A stretch of DNA of 64,000 bases from Rhynchospora pubera (GCA_028095005.1 CM051463.1:8733052-8797051), one strand, 5' to 3'; shown: positions 1-12,242, counted from the first letter of the stretch. Translations and numbers: made by a program. Notes: generated by a model from the letters alone, not told the origin.

Positions 1-121
1 TTAGAATTGGAAATGAAACGATCCGGTTCAAATTAAATTTTTTTCGATTCTACCCCTGCCTCCTAGCGCACCTTTTGACCACACGCGACTCTGATTCTAG
101 CGCGATTTTGACGCATTAAAC

Positions 122-190
122 TGAACATTTGTAACATACAACAGCGATGGCAGAGATGGTTTATTCAGCGATGGCAGTTATAATACCTGA
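122..190 (+). repeat. MITE remnant related to the one at 22.8-23.1 kb
   Basis: This stretch twice contains AGCGATGGC and continues into a TTATAATACCTG-type end. The same order of words is found at about 23055-23101, the right arm of an inverted repeat in this window. I infer a degraded arm of the same small element. Only one arm is present, so the class is uncertain. Confidence 0.4.
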
Positions 191-197
191 AAGAATT

Positions 198-216
198 AAT
201 GGGCTGATAATGGGCT
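198..216 (+). promoter_or_regulatory. Paired TGGGCT (site II-like) motifs upstream of F-box gene 1
   Basis: Two TGGGCT words lie 11 bp apart. A similar spacing of TGGGCT/TGGGCC occurs upstream of F-box gene 2 (9487-9506), and a single copy occurs near 17627 ahead of gene 3, so it seems to be a conserved part of the duplicated promoter. TGGGCY is the known plant site II core bound by TCP-family factors; use here is inferred. A TATA-like TTTATTAAGAG lies at about 386-396. Confidence 0.4.
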
Positions 217-1046
217 TGTAACGAGACATTTCAGCATAGACCGAATTTAGAAATCTTTCCTAAATTAAAGTGATGAACCGTTGTTTTATTTTGTTAACGG
301 AGAGTCGGAGAACATTTGAGGCGGCGAAACATTTTGATGATATCTGAGACGTCCGATTTGCAACAAATGGACGCGAGAATTTGGCTTTATTAAGAGGCTC
401 GATTAACGCGATAACGTCTCAAGTCTCAAATAAGAGTAGATCGCTTCCTTCGTCAAAACCCTTTCCTTTGTTGCCTCTCTCTCTCTCTCTCTCTCGCTTT
501 TCTTTCCGACTAGAATCGCGACGCCTCTTGCCTTCTCTCTTCTGTGTTTGTGGTAAATTGCTCTCTCTCTCTCTCTCGATCTTTTTTGTTTCTCTGATTG
601 CATATTGTTGGTTCTGGAGAAAGCGAGCATTGGAAAAACACAAAATTTTATGGATTTTATTTATGCCAGAAATTGAATAGACTTCTCCTCAGTCCTCAAT
701 CTCTGTACGGAACCAACATGAAATTAGTAATTCTTCTTTATTTCCGAATAATTGGGTTGGGGAGGATATAGAGGGCACTAGTATACATGTATCAACCGGA
801 TGCCTTCCCTCTTGGTACTCGAATTATTGAATTATTGAGTCAGAATTGGTACAGAACTTGCTATTCCTTGCTTGCATGGTTCTTAGACGTCATTTTTGGG
901 GTTCACTTATTTTTAAATTTTAGGGTTAATTTATAAAATTGTGTCTCTATTTAAAGTGAAAAGATTTGTTAACTATGTTTAAATACAACTCTAACAATTA
1001 ACTGACAAATCGTTGCATGTTGAAAGAAAACAACTGAGCTCTTGCA

Positions 1047-2877
1047 ATGGATGGTCGTCAGCGACGAAAGAAGAGCTCTGATTTTGAATTAAACTCCGAT
1101 TTATTAAGCAGAATGCCACAAGAGATAATCGAAAACATTTTAATCAAACTCCCTATAAAGGAGGCTGTAAGAACTAGCGTCCTTTCGAGCAAATGGAAGT
1201 CCTCGTGGGCGTCAATACCCGACTTGGTGTTCACAGGAAAAATCTCAGAATCTGAGCTGATAAGATCAGTCGATAGTGTATTACTGTTGCACCAGGGTTC
1301 AATTCTGAAATTTGAACTAGTCAGTAGGCAGCTTGCATGTGATGAGGCAATTAACAGATGGCTGCTCGCTTTGTCCAAAAATGGACTGAAGGATCTTCGT
1401 CTCATTTTTTATATCTTTAAGGATTGCCAGGTTCCTTCGAGCCTTTTCTCATGCCACAAACTAGAGCGTCTAGAAATTTCAGGTTGCACCATAAATGCAC
1501 CTGAGTGTTTCCATGGCCTTGAGCTTCTACGGCACCTAACGTTAGGTACTTATATTTTAGAGGGGGTCACCATAGAGAAGTTTGTTTCCAGCTGTCCCTT
1601 GCTGGAGAGCTTGACACTGTTTGGTGTCAAGCATGATCGCCTCATCATCCGTGCACCAAACCTCAAACAACTGATTCTTCTTGAGTCATTTAATGACTTA
1701 ATGTTGGAAACACCAAAACTAAGTTCTGCAACCATCTTTGCCTTTCCTCGTGATTTTGGGGATGATGGATGTAAAGGCAAACTGCTGCACACCATTGGCG
1801 CACTTTCTAATATTGAAGAACTGAGGATAGACTCACAGTTTTGTAAGGTAAGAGCTACTTGTTTGAAAGTGTTTCATTCAATTACTGCGACTCTGCATAC
1901 GTGAAATCATGATCAAAGAAAAATAAATTCTGGAAATTATAGAACAAAAAAAAAATGAACTATGCTTGCCCAGGGGCCGCTCAGTTGTGTTCTGGAAATA
2001 TATTCCCAATTCCCATACCATAGTGTCATACCTGACAAGTCAGTACCTTTTCAATAAGCAAACATGTTTTGAATGTTAGGCACAGTCATGTGATTTACCC
2101 ATTGATGAAGGTTAGTTTAACTTTAGGGTATAAAATATGGTCAGATTTGCAACTAGATCCCTTATGTCCTGATTGGGCTTAATATGTAACATGAACAAAA
2201 TTTTAGGGTACTGGACTAAGCCAGACGTCACCAGTAACATTTTGTTACCATCTATAGGAACTTTTTTGTCTTTTTTTTAATGAAAAAAATATTTAGTTAA
2301 TTTAATGAAAAAAATATTTAGTTAAGAGCAGTTCCAATAATTTATGTCGGCATGGATAAACTGATTGATCTTGTTTGTCTCTTGTAATATTGCCTATAGT
2401 CTGATGAATTCTAAATTTATAATTTGGCACTTGTTTCAGTATTTGGCCACAAGGCTTATACCAAAGAAGCTTCCAGTAACATTCTTCCACTTGAAAAAGC
2501 TATCGATTCACCTAAATAGCAGAAGCAAGATGGTTGAAACTGCTCTTTGCATTTTCCGAAATGCTCCGAACTTGAAAACACTGGGTGTATTTGTACCGAG
2601 TCAAATTGTCTGGGAGGAGCAAAGGATAACAAGCATCTCCTTTCTTAAAAAGCTGGAGGTTGTGGTGATACTCGGCTTTGCAGATACTGCATCCCTGCTA
2701 GCATTTTCTAAATTTATTTTCAGTACTACTCCTAAGCTAGAAAAGTTGGTTATAGATAGAGAGGACATTAACAGATTAAATTTAGATGATCAAACGGAAT
2801 CTCTGATGGAGGTAGGAAGCCTTCCGAGGCTGTCAAGTAAAGCTGAGATTGTATTAGATGAAAGTTCCAAATATTGA
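1047..2877 (+). CDS. F-box/FBD/LRR-repeat protein, tandem copy 1
   Basis: Predicted F-box subunit of an SCF E3 ubiquitin ligase; the substrate is unknown. Exons: 1047-1847 and 2440-2877 (intron 592 bp, GTAAGA...TTTCAG, phase 0), giving about 412 residues, the usual size for the At1g13570-like FBD class. Residues about 19-60 form the F-box (MPQEIIENILIKLPIKEAV, then SSKWK), followed by leucine-rich segments (LEISGC, LLRHLTL, CPLLESLTL). The C-terminal FBD part has ALCIFRNAPNLKTL, then FIFSTTPKLEKLVID and PRLSSKAE. The ATG lies in a context (GAGCTCTTGCAATGG) conserved in the paralogs. If the intron is retained, the frame stops at 1904, giving a form without FBD. The intron has a 24-bp tandem duplication near 2278-2326. 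The FBD end is slightly divergent (LDDQTESLMEV). No disabling change seen. Confidence 0.9.
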
Positions 2878-5066
2878 CTTTGCTTTTGCTTTTTGTGGGA
2901 ATATATAGTTTGATTGTTCTATGCAGCATCATTTTTCTGTTGTAATGCTTGTAGAACATTGAATATTTGTTGGTCTCTATTTATGAAAAATTTGGTCATT
3001 TCGGTTATTTTTTATTCATTGGGTTCTGGATTGTTGCAAATATTATTCTCTTCTCTCTTTCTCTATGTGGGAACTAAATTCAGTTGTCGAGCTGAAAGTG
3101 TGAATCATTTGGTGACTAAGAACTCATTTATGGGATTCTGGGTTTGAGGTCAACATGTTTGACCCAAACATTTCAATTTTTTAAATTTGGTTCTTTTCCT
3201 ACATGTACCAATTCTGCTCTAGATTTGGCGAGGCTGTATGGGAAAAAAAAAGGAAAATAATAGTAATCGATTTATATACTAGAGACAATCACCTTTACTG
3301 CCTAACGTGCTTTGAGAGTGTGGTAAAAACGCAACTTGTTCGGATTAAGCAACCAATTATCACCAAAATTTAACGGAAACAGTGTTGGCCTATTGACTGC
3401 TAGGTCTGATATATGATTTATCTTAACTTAACTGTGTAAAGTATTTATCTACAATTTTATTTTATAATTTTAGAAAAAAATACCCTTTTTTTTAACTGTG
3501 ATTGTCAATATATATCCTTTCCATTATATTCAAATCTTCAGCATAGATTCCTATGCTGCAAGTGGGGGCACAAAACAACACCAGAATTTTCATGAAATAA
3601 ATGAAAAATTAGTACTAGAAAGTTAGTTTGCAACCAACGTGCTCACATGCATTTCCTCCCTATTCTGGTTTCTTCTCTCCTTTTTCTGATCATCTTTTTC
3701 TCAACTGTTCCCTTGGCTGCAAACACTCGGCCGTTCACACCACAAATTAAATGTTTGTTTATAAGTTTGAATATTTGGTTGTTGAAAATGAAGATCTGCA
3801 TGGATTGATACATTTATTATTTAGATAAATTTTATGCACAACTTGTATTAGTTTAATTTTGTTACGCTGGTGTAGATAGAGTAATAACATTTTTTTTTAC
3901 AATCAAACATATCCGTCTGGGGAATTTGAATATGTTCATATCAATAATAACTGCAATTAATTAATGAAGGATTTTGAATCATAATCCATTTGGCAAAGGC
4001 CCATGCATATAGTTTCTTATACCATACGGATTGTGCAGTAACGATCTTATGACCCTTCAAACTTTTTTGATTAATTAAAAATTTTTGGTACTGTATATTT
4101 AGTCTTGTACCAATTTGAGTGCCGTTCTAAATAAAACGCTTTTATGTATGTTTCTTTCCGTATTTTATTTATTTATTTATTTTTTTGACAAATTGTTGCT
4201 TTCAGTATAGCCTAGAAATCACTGTGGAATTGAATATGATTATTCATTGACTGTCGTTTTATTTATTTATTTAGTCTTATTAAATCCATTGAATTCTTTT
4301 AATTAGCTAGGCAACTGGTGTGTTTTTCAAAAGAAAAAAAATGTATATGATCGTATTGCAAAAAATTATGTAAATTCTGATGCAACACAAGCAGCAGTTG
4401 TAGGTAGGACTTATACATCATAATTTAGATAAAGAAGGAAATTGTACAAACGCTTCATTATGTAACATATATCGGATAAAATATTCTCCATATTTCCCCC
4501 TTATTAGATGTTCTTTTTATATATTTTATATAATTATATTGGTGATATTTTTTTCCCTTATTACATATTCTTTTATATATTTTATATAATTATATTGGTG
4601 ATATTTTTAAACAATCTACATTTGACTTATGTAAAATTGCGACTTTAATTGTAATAATGATCTCATAATTAAATCCACATTTTTACATGAAAATTCTATT
4701 AATTTTGATATAAAATTATTTATTATAGAAAATTTTCCTAACTTGGGAAGAATAAAAGGGCACAGGTGCATAAAACGTTTTCACACATTAAAATGGGTAT
4801 GAAATTGAACTTGCCACAACTTTTATTTTTTTATTTTTTTTGAAACATGACTTGCCACAACTAGAGTGTTCAAGACTTCAAGTGGAGGCATGAGGCCCAC
4901 ACGGCGGATAGAGACCATACCTTTTCCAGAAATTGTGAACGCACTTTTTAACAGAAGAATAGCACGTAACCAAGGTAGGGTTAAAAAATGAGGAATTGAA
5001 GGGGACACCTGTCAGGAGCAGAGTGTGGCATTGCCCATTCATTTTGGAGAGGTGTTGGTGAAATTG
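2878..5066. other. Intergenic, AT-rich; no gene seen
   Basis: Contains the 3' flank of F-box gene 1 and no convincing coding sequence; open frames are short and low-complexity. A tandem duplication of about 57 bp lies at about 4498-4609, each copy ending in TTATATTGGTGATATTTTT. Short ATTT runs occur near 4165-4185 and 4259-4275. Confidence 0.6.
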
Positions 5067-5246
5067 GGATCCGCTGCCGCGCGACACATGGTGTAGCGCG
5101 GCATTCTGACCGTCTGATCAAGATCTAATGGATAAGGGAGTCCCTTACATGTAATCTAGATTGATAGGCCCGTAAAAAGTGAACCGTCTGATCAAGATCA
5201 GACGGCTCATAGTGCGCTACACCGCGTGTCGCGCAACAGCGAATCC
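5067..5246. mobile_element. Foldback MITE, about 180 bp
   Basis: The two ends are inverted repeats of each other over roughly 60 bp: GGATCCGCTGCCGCGCGACAC on the left matches the complement of GTGTCGCGCAACAGCGAATCC on the right, and TGTAGCGC and CCGTCTGATCAAGATC words are also mirrored. It is far more GC-rich than its surroundings. I could not define a target-site duplication, so the superfamily is open. Confidence 0.7.
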
Positions 5247-5906
5247 GGATTGGGTGTTGGTGCTTTCTTTGCGCCGGTTTTCTATGGCATCGCTTTCTTG
5301 ACAATGATAGATTCTGACTGCTCTCTTGCTGCCTTGCCAGAGTTCATATCAATCAGTTTATTATTGGATTACATACCGACCAAAATCTGATCTGTGTTTT
5401 GCTTTAGATCACACTGTCCCATATACGCACACTAAAATATTTTTTTATCAATTAATGTGGATAAATTATCATACATACCGCGTGAAGATCGACAAAAAGG
5501 TAAAACTACATTTTCTTGATGTGACATCTGAAATGGCATATTGATACTAATTAATCTAGTTTGTAATTTACATATTGATACATCTTCTTGACGGTGGTAA
5601 ACATAAATTTTATTTTATTATCCAAAACATCTCGGAAGCAATGTTTTCAAAACCGTACCGGATACCAGAAATTTTCGGTAATATCGGGAATCGGAATGGT
5701 GACCGAAACGGCGGTATCCGGTATTGTGAGAGGAAAAACCGGAAAATTTTAGAAAATACCAGGAAATATCGGATTTCCATCATCTGGTCGGTAAGGGTGC
5801 CGGTACGATTTTGAAAACATTGCTTGGAAGCTTTTATGCAATCGACTTAAATTTTTTTTTTATTTGTTTATCTACTTCTTATCGAATAAAATAAATTGAA
5901 CTTATA

Positions 5907-6074
5907 GGGGCCGTTTGGATCACTTAGGAATTTGGAGAATTTGGAAAAGTTGCAATTCCTATGAATAAATTTATTGGGAAGTGTGTAATTTTGTGAAGAG
6001 TTTAGATTGTTTATAATAAATTTATGGTAGGAAGATGAAATTCCCCAAATTTTTTGGGAAATCCAAACGGCCCC
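5907..6074. mobile_element. MITE, GGGGCCGTTTGGAT family, copy 1
   Basis: Ends are inverted: GGGGCCGTTTGGATC at the left, and its complement ATCCAAACGGCCCC at the right. The core holds AAATTTATT and GTGTGTAATTTTGTGAAGAG, found again at 63666-63837 and, inverted, at 62931-63095 and 6076-6190. TA lies on both sides, but two bases are too few to claim a target-site duplication. Confidence 0.8.
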
Positions 6075-6075
6075 T

Positions 6076-6190
6076 AAAGAAATAAGGGAGTAAATTTATT
6101 ATAAACAATCCAAATTTTTTACAAAGCTACACATTTTTTCAATACTTCTTTTCTTATTTCTCTTATTTCTACACCATCCAAACGGAGCCC
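6076..6190. mobile_element. MITE, GGGGCCGTTTGGAT family, partial inverted copy 2
   Basis: Directly abuts copy 1 in the opposite orientation. It contains AAATTTATTATAAACAATCC and ends in CCATCCAAACGGAGCCC, the family terminus. The left end is missing, so this is either a truncated neighbour or half of a nested pair. Confidence 0.65.
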
Positions 6191-6302
6191 AAGTTATTAT
6201 ACCATAATCCTAGTCGTAATTTGGCAAAAACAATGACACCACATGCCTCAGCAATCAGCATCCCGTTGTCCACATAAAACCAAATCATGTAGTCCCAGCC
6301 GC

Positions 6303-6310
6303 TATTTAAA
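6303..6310 (+). promoter_or_regulatory. TATA box of the RING-H2 gene
   Basis: TATTTAAA lies about 150 bp before the ATG at 6456. A CT-rich leader (CTCTCTCTCTC near 6350) follows, as is common in plant 5' UTRs. It lies about 110 bp after the MITE pair ending at 6190, so transposon sequence forms the distal promoter. Confidence 0.6.
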
Positions 6311-6455
6311 GCTCCTTCGCATCTCCATTCCATTAGTCCCTTGAAGTGCTCTCTCTCTCTCTCTCATTTCTTCTTCTACAAATTCTCAATTCATTTAACA
6401 TCGCTTATAAATTCATTCATTCACCGAAGCTCAGTTGCCAGATTGGACGTTGCAG

Positions 6456-6860
6456 ATGGGGCTTTCAAACCACGTGGCACCATCCGATGGCATCTTGATC
6501 CTCCTGGTAGCCAACACTGCTTTCTCCGTCTCTCTCCTCAGAGATCTCATCCTCTCTTTCCTCTGCATCTTCACCTCCCGCCTCGGTTCCTCGCAGCCCG
6601 ATGCAATCGTCTCGAGCTCAGACGCCGAACCCAGCTTCAAAGATCGATTCTTTGACCGGTTTGAGCCCGTCAGGTTCGGCTCGGTCCAGAAATGCGCCGA
6701 CTGTTGCGTGTGCTTGAACCGGTTCGAGCCCGAATCGGTGGTGAGCTGGCTCAACTGTGGCCACTTGTTGCACAAGAGTTGTTTGGAGACGTGGATTGAG
6801 TATCGGCATGCCACGTGTCCTATGTGCCGCGCTCACCTTCTTCCTGGCAAAGAGAATTGA
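6456..6860 (+). CDS. RING-H2 zinc finger protein, XERICO-like
   Basis: Predicted small membrane-anchored E3 ubiquitin ligase, 134 residues, one exon. The N-terminus MGLSNHVAPSDGILILLV resembles XERICO/BRH1-type proteins: a short MGLS start, then a hydrophobic segment (residues about 13-40). The RING-H2 finger covers residues about 82-125: CCVC, then CGHLLHKSC (Cys-x-His-x2-His-x2-Cys), then CPMC. All eight zinc ligands are present. XERICO of Arabidopsis is known to raise abscisic acid level; that role here is inference from family only. I chose ATG 6456 because upstream codons in frame begin at TTG (6435) and the MGLS start matches the family. The gene is isolated from F-box genes and transcribed the same way. 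GC content is higher than the flanks, as usual for intronless plant RING genes. Confidence 0.88.
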   Translation: MGLSNHVAPSDGILILLVANTAFSVSLLRDLILSFLCIFTSRLGSSQPDAIVSSSDAEPSFKDRFFDRFEPVRFGSVQKCADCCVCLNRFEPESVVSWLNCGHLLHKSCLETWIEYRHATCPMCRAHLLPGKEN

Positions 6861-7229
6861 CAACTTAATTTCTTTTACCTTTTTTTTTTTCTTTTGCATT
6901 TCTGAGACTCCGAGAGATCGGTGTGCTTGGTGTATGGCACTATGGCTGGCTGATCCAGGATTTCTCTCTCTTTATTTTATGTTTGTCCAGATTCTCTGTT
7001 GCCATGGTCTCTGGGGCTTTTTTTGTTACAATTGCTGGAGGGTGGCCCCTGTTTGCTTATTGCTTCAGAGCGCTGTCAGGAGCATTTTGGCAGTAACATG
7101 TAACATGTTTATTACAGAGAATACGCAATACAGGATCCGGATTGCTTTTATGTAAAGTGGATATCTTCAACTATTTGAAGAAAACTAGAAAAATTGATTA
7201 TCAAAGAAAAAAAAAGGGTGATTTAGATA
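6861..7229 (+). other. 3' flank and probable 3' UTR of the RING-H2 gene
   Basis: T-rich stretch directly after the stop, then about 250 bp of mixed sequence. Open frames here overlap other frames of the RING gene and carry no recognisable domain. Probably the 3' untranslated region; no clear polyadenylation signal stood out. Confidence 0.4.
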
Positions 7230-7975
7230 TATGCCACTGAAAAAATTTGAAATTAGAGAAATGACATCACTAAATGACAAATTATTTTTATGACATTACA
7301 AAACATTAAAAATTAGTTTTATGCCATCGGACAATTGAGATGACCATTTGACCCTTTTAAATATACCACTATAAAATTTGAAAATTTGAGATAGGCCATT
7401 GTGAATGAAATAACGAGTTTTATGCCATTACAAATCAACTGGACTAAGATGAACATGTCTTGATTTATTATACCTAATTATTTTAAATTATTTTTTTAAA
7501 TAAACAAGAATATAAGTGGAGCGAACATATCAATGCATCTAGAAAATATAATGGACATTATAGTGTTTTGTTGTATTTTTTCACGCAACCAGTAAAGGAC
7601 TAAAGGTAGTTATGTAATAAAGAGAAAAATACAGACAGACAAAAAAAAATCATGATTACTCTAAATAGTACTATCGGTATAACAAATAATGAAAATTTTC
7701 TTTCTTGAGTGAGTTCATTTATTTTCCCTCCAGCGCCGTCTTTTTATTTTAGATTAGGGTTTATTTTCAAAAGGGCAATTTGGCCATTAATAAAAATTAT
7801 GACAGGTTAATGATGACATTTTTAGAATTTATTTTATTTTTAGAAAAAAATAGTGGCAAAAAACTAATTTTAATAATTCTATAGTGGCATAAATATAATT
7901 AGCAATCTAAGAGTGGTATTTTCCAAATTGACAAAATTTTTAGTGGCATAAAACTAATTTTTCCAAGAAAAAAAA
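7230..7975. repeat. Degraded inverted-repeat element with ATGCCAC modules
   Basis: The left end has TATATGCCACTGAAAAAATTT; the right end carries the complement, AAAATTTTTAGTGGCATA. Between them, further modules built on ATGCCAT/ATGACAT run inward from the left, and on AGTGGCAT from the right. It looks like an old, diverged element with terminal inverted repeats. No autonomous gene seen. Confidence 0.5.
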
Positions 7976-8056
7976 ACTAGGAAAAATAACTAACATGTCA
8001 CAACAAAATTTAAGTTATAAAAGGAACTGTGAGATGGGCACAGTAAATTGTCCCCC

Positions 8057-8477
8057 ACACTCAAGCAACTCGCATCCTCAGCTGTAAAAAAAAAACTACT
8101 CTAGAGTCCTATCTTTATTTTTTAATATTTAAATAATTAAAAATTCAAATGAAAAATTTAAATCGTTGATTTTATTAAATTTTACTGGCGATGTGTTTTC
8201 ATATAAGGTTTATAAAATTTGAAGTAAATTTGATATTTAATTAAGTGATCAAATTATAAACGTATTAGAATTAATCTAATCAGATTCGTTTATTTGTTAA
8301 CCACTTGATTTAATATCAATTCAACTTCAAATTTTATAAAGTTTATATGAAAACGCATCGTCAATAAAATTTAACAAGATCAACGATTTGAATTTAAAAA
8401 TTTTTAAATATTAAAAAATAAAGAGCAATCTTTTTTTTTTTTTTTTTGACTACTGAGGAAGCGAGTTGCACACTCAA
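8057..8477. mobile_element. Foldback MITE with 8-bp target duplication
   Basis: Element body 8065-8469 begins GCAACTCGC and ends GCGAGTTGC. It is flanked on both sides by ACACTCAA (8057-8064 and 8470-8477), a perfect 8-bp target duplication, as made by hAT-type transposases. The arms mirror each other for most of the length (TTTTTAATATTTAAA, AAATCGTTGATTTT and their complements), so an RNA would fold into a long hairpin. A truncated relative lies at about 62045-62270. Confidence 0.82.
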
Positions 8478-9486
8478 TAATGAAGTTCTGAAACATTTTG
8501 AATTTTTTTTGTCAAACATGTTGATATAAACTCATCATATAAAAGTGGTCTATATCGGGGAGGAAGGAAAAACATGATGATTGATCATTGAGATTAGCAC
8601 TGTTTGGGTGCCTACATTTTTTGCTGCCTCAAATGATCGTGAGCCGTAAAATCCAAATTTGATCAACGGTCTAGATAACATTTAATTTTAATGGACTGCT
8701 CGTAGGGAACAAAAGGAAAATGAACCAAAAAAAAAAAAAAACCCTCGCTCTCCTCTCTGGTGCTCTTCATCGTCGTCGCGCTCTCCTAGTTAGCCAAGTT
8801 TATGTTTTTGCGTATTTTTAAAGAGTGCTATTATTGGAGTTCCTTCATTAATTATGTATAAAAGAATTTTCAAAAAGATCTGAAAAAAATTGATTAAAAA
8901 AAATGTTCGGTCTCATTTAAATTTCCCTTACTGAGATATAGTCAGTTTGACTAAATTTTAATTTCTTCGTCGAATTAATTTAAGTGTAACATTTCTCATT
9001 TTAATTTTGTTACTACTTGTCATCAATTGTAATTCGGAACAACAAAACTTTAATTGAATTATAGAATAATGTTTGTTTGAAGGTCAGTTTGAAACTATCT
9101 ATTTTTGTTCTAAGAAATTTGAAAATAAATTGATCTCTTCGTGATTTGAATCAAGCACCACTTGATTGACAGAATAGAGCCAAATCATTAGATCAAACAA
9201 CCCAGCTTTAATTATAGAATAATGTTACAAATAAAAATTTAAATAGTGTTGTACACTAGTAGTGTTTACTTCCTCCCAGAGACATTAATCCCTGACGAAA
9301 TTATGTGTATAAAAAGTAAAGATATGTTTGAATCATATGAGAATAAAAATTAGATCCAATATATGTTTCGTGATGGAAAAATAAACGTTGTAGATACGAT
9401 ATGGATAGCAAAACGTTGTGATGGCTTTATTTTAAGAAAGTGTTTTATTTCGAAGGGAAAATAATAGACAATAAACAGAAAATCGT
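8478..9486. other. Intergenic, no gene seen
   Basis: AT-rich sequence between the 8.1-kb MITE and the promoter of F-box gene 2. It has an A-run near 8727 and a short GC-rich island (GTCGTCGCGCTCTCC near 8771). No coding signal or structured repeat was recognised. Confidence 0.5.
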
Positions 9487-9835
9487 TGATGGGCTGGTAA
9501 TGGGCCGGGCCGTACTATGATATTTTAAGCGTTGAACAAACTTAATGTCGGTCAAAACTTTCCATAATTAACTCTTAAGCCCTAATTCTCTCCTCCAAAC
9601 TTTCCAAAATTAAGTTTTGACCGACATTAAGTTTTGTTTCAAAAAGCAAACGTCTCTCAACTCTTAACCCCTAATTCTCTTCTCCAAACTTCCCGAAATT
9701 GTTGCCTCCCGTCTTCTCTCTGATCTCGCTTTTGTTTTGAAGAGTCGTGGGGAAAGAAGACTCCAGTTGGTACTCTCGCTCTCTCCTTCACTTGGAATTT
9801 TAAGTAAGTTCTCTCTCTCTCTCTCTCTCGATCGA
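9487..9835 (+). promoter_or_regulatory. Promoter and CT-rich leader of F-box gene 2
   Basis: TGATGGGCTGGTAATGGGCC (9487-9506) matches paralog promoters. AACTTAATGTCGGTCAAAAC (about 9539) recurs inverted at about 9611, giving a hairpin, and a 40-bp module beginning AACTCTTAA is repeated directly at about 9570 and 9659. Near 9802 a GTAAGTT donor is followed by a (CT)n tract; the same donor-plus-CT arrangement is in front of gene 3 (17934) and, in looser form, genes 1 and 5. I infer a 5'-leader intron; its acceptor was not located. Confidence 0.5.
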
Positions 9836-10442
9836 TTTAAATCTGTTCACTGTTTGTATTGAATGATTTTTCTTTTCATTTGTCGAGGATTTGGGCAATA
9901 GAAACCAAGTATGTTTTATTGTTCGACTAATTACATATTTTTGCTCAATGGAATGACTTTCCTGTGTAATTTCATAAAGAAAAGAATTGGGCATTGACAA
10001 AACACAAAATTTGCGAATGACAACACCTATTTTTGCTCCATTTTTGTAAGGAATATTGGGTATCCTGGCAGATTTATTGTTTCTCTTGAAAAGGGTTCTC
10101 CCTCCGTACACATGTGAATTTTATAAGAGAACTTCATTGTAATTCTTATTCAATTAGTTATCTGTACAATGTTAATACATGGGAAACTTGCTATTTCGTC
10201 TTTATTTTTAAGTAAATGGGTAGTTAATCCTGACGTACCAATTGAAATTGTTGGGTATTGGAATTATTGGGTCAGAATTGGTACTGAAAAGAAGGGTTGC
10301 TAATCCTTGCATGCTTTATTTATTTATAAACTTGCCCCTTTTAGTTAGGGGTTCACATGATTAATGAACTGTTTCAAATTACCTCTCTAATAATTAGCAA
10401 CTAAATCATTGCATGTTAAAAGAAGACAACTGAGCTCTTGCA

Positions 10443-12242
10443 ATGGCTGGTAGTCAGCGGCAAAAGATGAGGGCTGATATTGAATTAAACAAAGATTATC
10501 TAAGCAACTTGCCCTCAGAGATAATAGAAGATATTTTAGTCAAACTACCAATAAAAGAGGCGGTGAGAACTAGCGTCCTTTCTAGCAAATGGAAGTCATC
10601 GTGGGCCTCAATGCCCAATTTGGTGTTTGCAGAAAAATGCCTCCCAGAATCTGAGCTCATAGAATCAGTAGATAAGGTGTTACGAGTGCACCAGGGTCCA
10701 GTTTTGAAATTTGAACTAGATAGTGATCAGCTTGCAAATAGGAAGGCAATCAACAGATGGCTGCTCGTTTTATCAAAAAATGGACTGAAGGATCTCCGTC
10801 TCATGTTTTATGTCTATAATGGTTGCACGGTTCCTTCCAGCCTTTTCTCATGTCACGAACTACAACATCTTGAAATTTCAGGATGCACTATAAATGGACC
10901 TCGGTGCTTCCGAGGCCTTAAGCTTCTTAGAAAACTAACATTAAGAGCTTGCTATTTAGAGAGGATAACCATAAAGAAGTTTGTTTCGGGCTGTCCCTTT
11001 CTTGAGAGCTTGACACTGATTGGCGTTAACAAATATGATTCTCTCATAATCCGATCACCAAACCTCAAACAATTAATTCTTGTTGAGAGATTTAGCGACT
11101 TATTGTTGGAAACACCTAATTTAACTTCTGCAACCATCTTTGGCTATGGCCTGCTGCCCCATGGTTATAAGGATTTCAGCCCTGCAAATGATGGATGTAA
11201 AAGCAACATTCTGCGTGCCATTGGTGCACTTTCTAGTATTGAAGAATTGGATATTGACTCAGAGTTTTGTGAGGTAAGAGATGCTTGTTTGATAGTGTTT
11301 CATTTAATTACTGTACCACTGCATGAAATCATGATTGAAGCAAATCTTATGCTTTAATTTTTAATATGCAAAGAGAAATGACTTGTGCTTTCCCCCAGGT
11401 GCTACACAGTTGTGTTCTAGTTATGGCCATATTGGTGTGATACCTGACTAGTCAGTACTTATTAAAGAAGCAAAGATAGGTTGAGTGTTACTTAGGCACA
11501 GTAATGTGATTTATACCTTGATGAAGGTTAGATAAACATGAGGGGATAAGATGGTCAGTTTTGCAACTAGATCCCTCGAGTCCTTATAGGAACTATGTTG
11601 GAAGTAACGAGAAATATCATTGCCATTTTATAGGAAATATCCGCCCTGTTTCTTTATTAAAAATGTTTTGTTAAGAGCCGTCCAGTAATTTATTTTGGCA
11701 TAGGGTAACTAATTGATATTTTTATGTCTTGTAATATAGCCTATAGTCTGATAAATTCAACGCATTTGTTTTAGTATTTGGGCTCAGGGCCTATACCAGA
11801 GAAGCTTCCAGAAACATTCCACCACTTAAAGAAGATTTCAATTCGCATAGATGGCAGAAGCAAGGTGGTTGATACTGCTCTTTGCATTTTACGAAATGTA
11901 CCTAACTTGAAAACACTCCGTTTAATGTTACCATGTCAAAATATCTGGGAGGAGCAAAGGATAGCAACCTTTTCCTTCCTTGAGCAACTGGAGGTGGTTG
12001 AGATACTCGACTTCAAAGATGTTGGGTCCCTGTTAGCATTCGCCAAGTTCATTCTAGGTACTGCTCCTAAGCTAGAGAAGTTGATCATATATGGCGAGGA
12101 CCTTTATGAATTAGAAGATGGTGTGGGATTCCAAATGAAGCTAGCAAGCCTTCCTAGGCTGTCAAGTAAAGCTGTGATACTATTTGGTGAAGTTGCAGAC
12201 ATTGAATTCCCCTCTACTTTTTCTTATTTGTGGAATATATAG
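10443..12242 (+). CDS. F-box/FBD/LRR-repeat protein, tandem copy 2
   Basis: Predicted SCF-type F-box protein, target unknown. Exons 10443-11273 and 11775-12242 (intron 501 bp, GTAAGA...TTTTAG, phase 0), about 432 residues. F-box at residues about 19-60 (LPSEIIEDILVKLPIKEAV, SSKWK), leucine-rich middle (LEISGC, LLRKLTL, CPFLESLTL), then FBD (LCILRNVPNLKTL, FILGTAPKLEKLII, PRLSSKAVIL). The C-terminus runs about 12 residues beyond the stop of the other copies, into what is 3' UTR in them, because the shared stop is lost. Intron retention would give a 304-residue form ending at 11357. The 3' flank has the TGACAGTAGGAAAG module (about 12822) shared by four of the other copies. No disabling change. 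Confidence 0.9.

Noticed and set aside
381..680. Open frames on both strands in the CT-rich leader of F-box gene 1
   Set aside because: They arise from the (CT)n low-complexity sequence; the + frame starts from a non-ATG codon and has no domain.
6435..6455. Extended N-terminus of the RING-H2 protein
   Set aside because: The codon at 6435 is TTG. ATG 6456 gives the MGLS start typical of the family.
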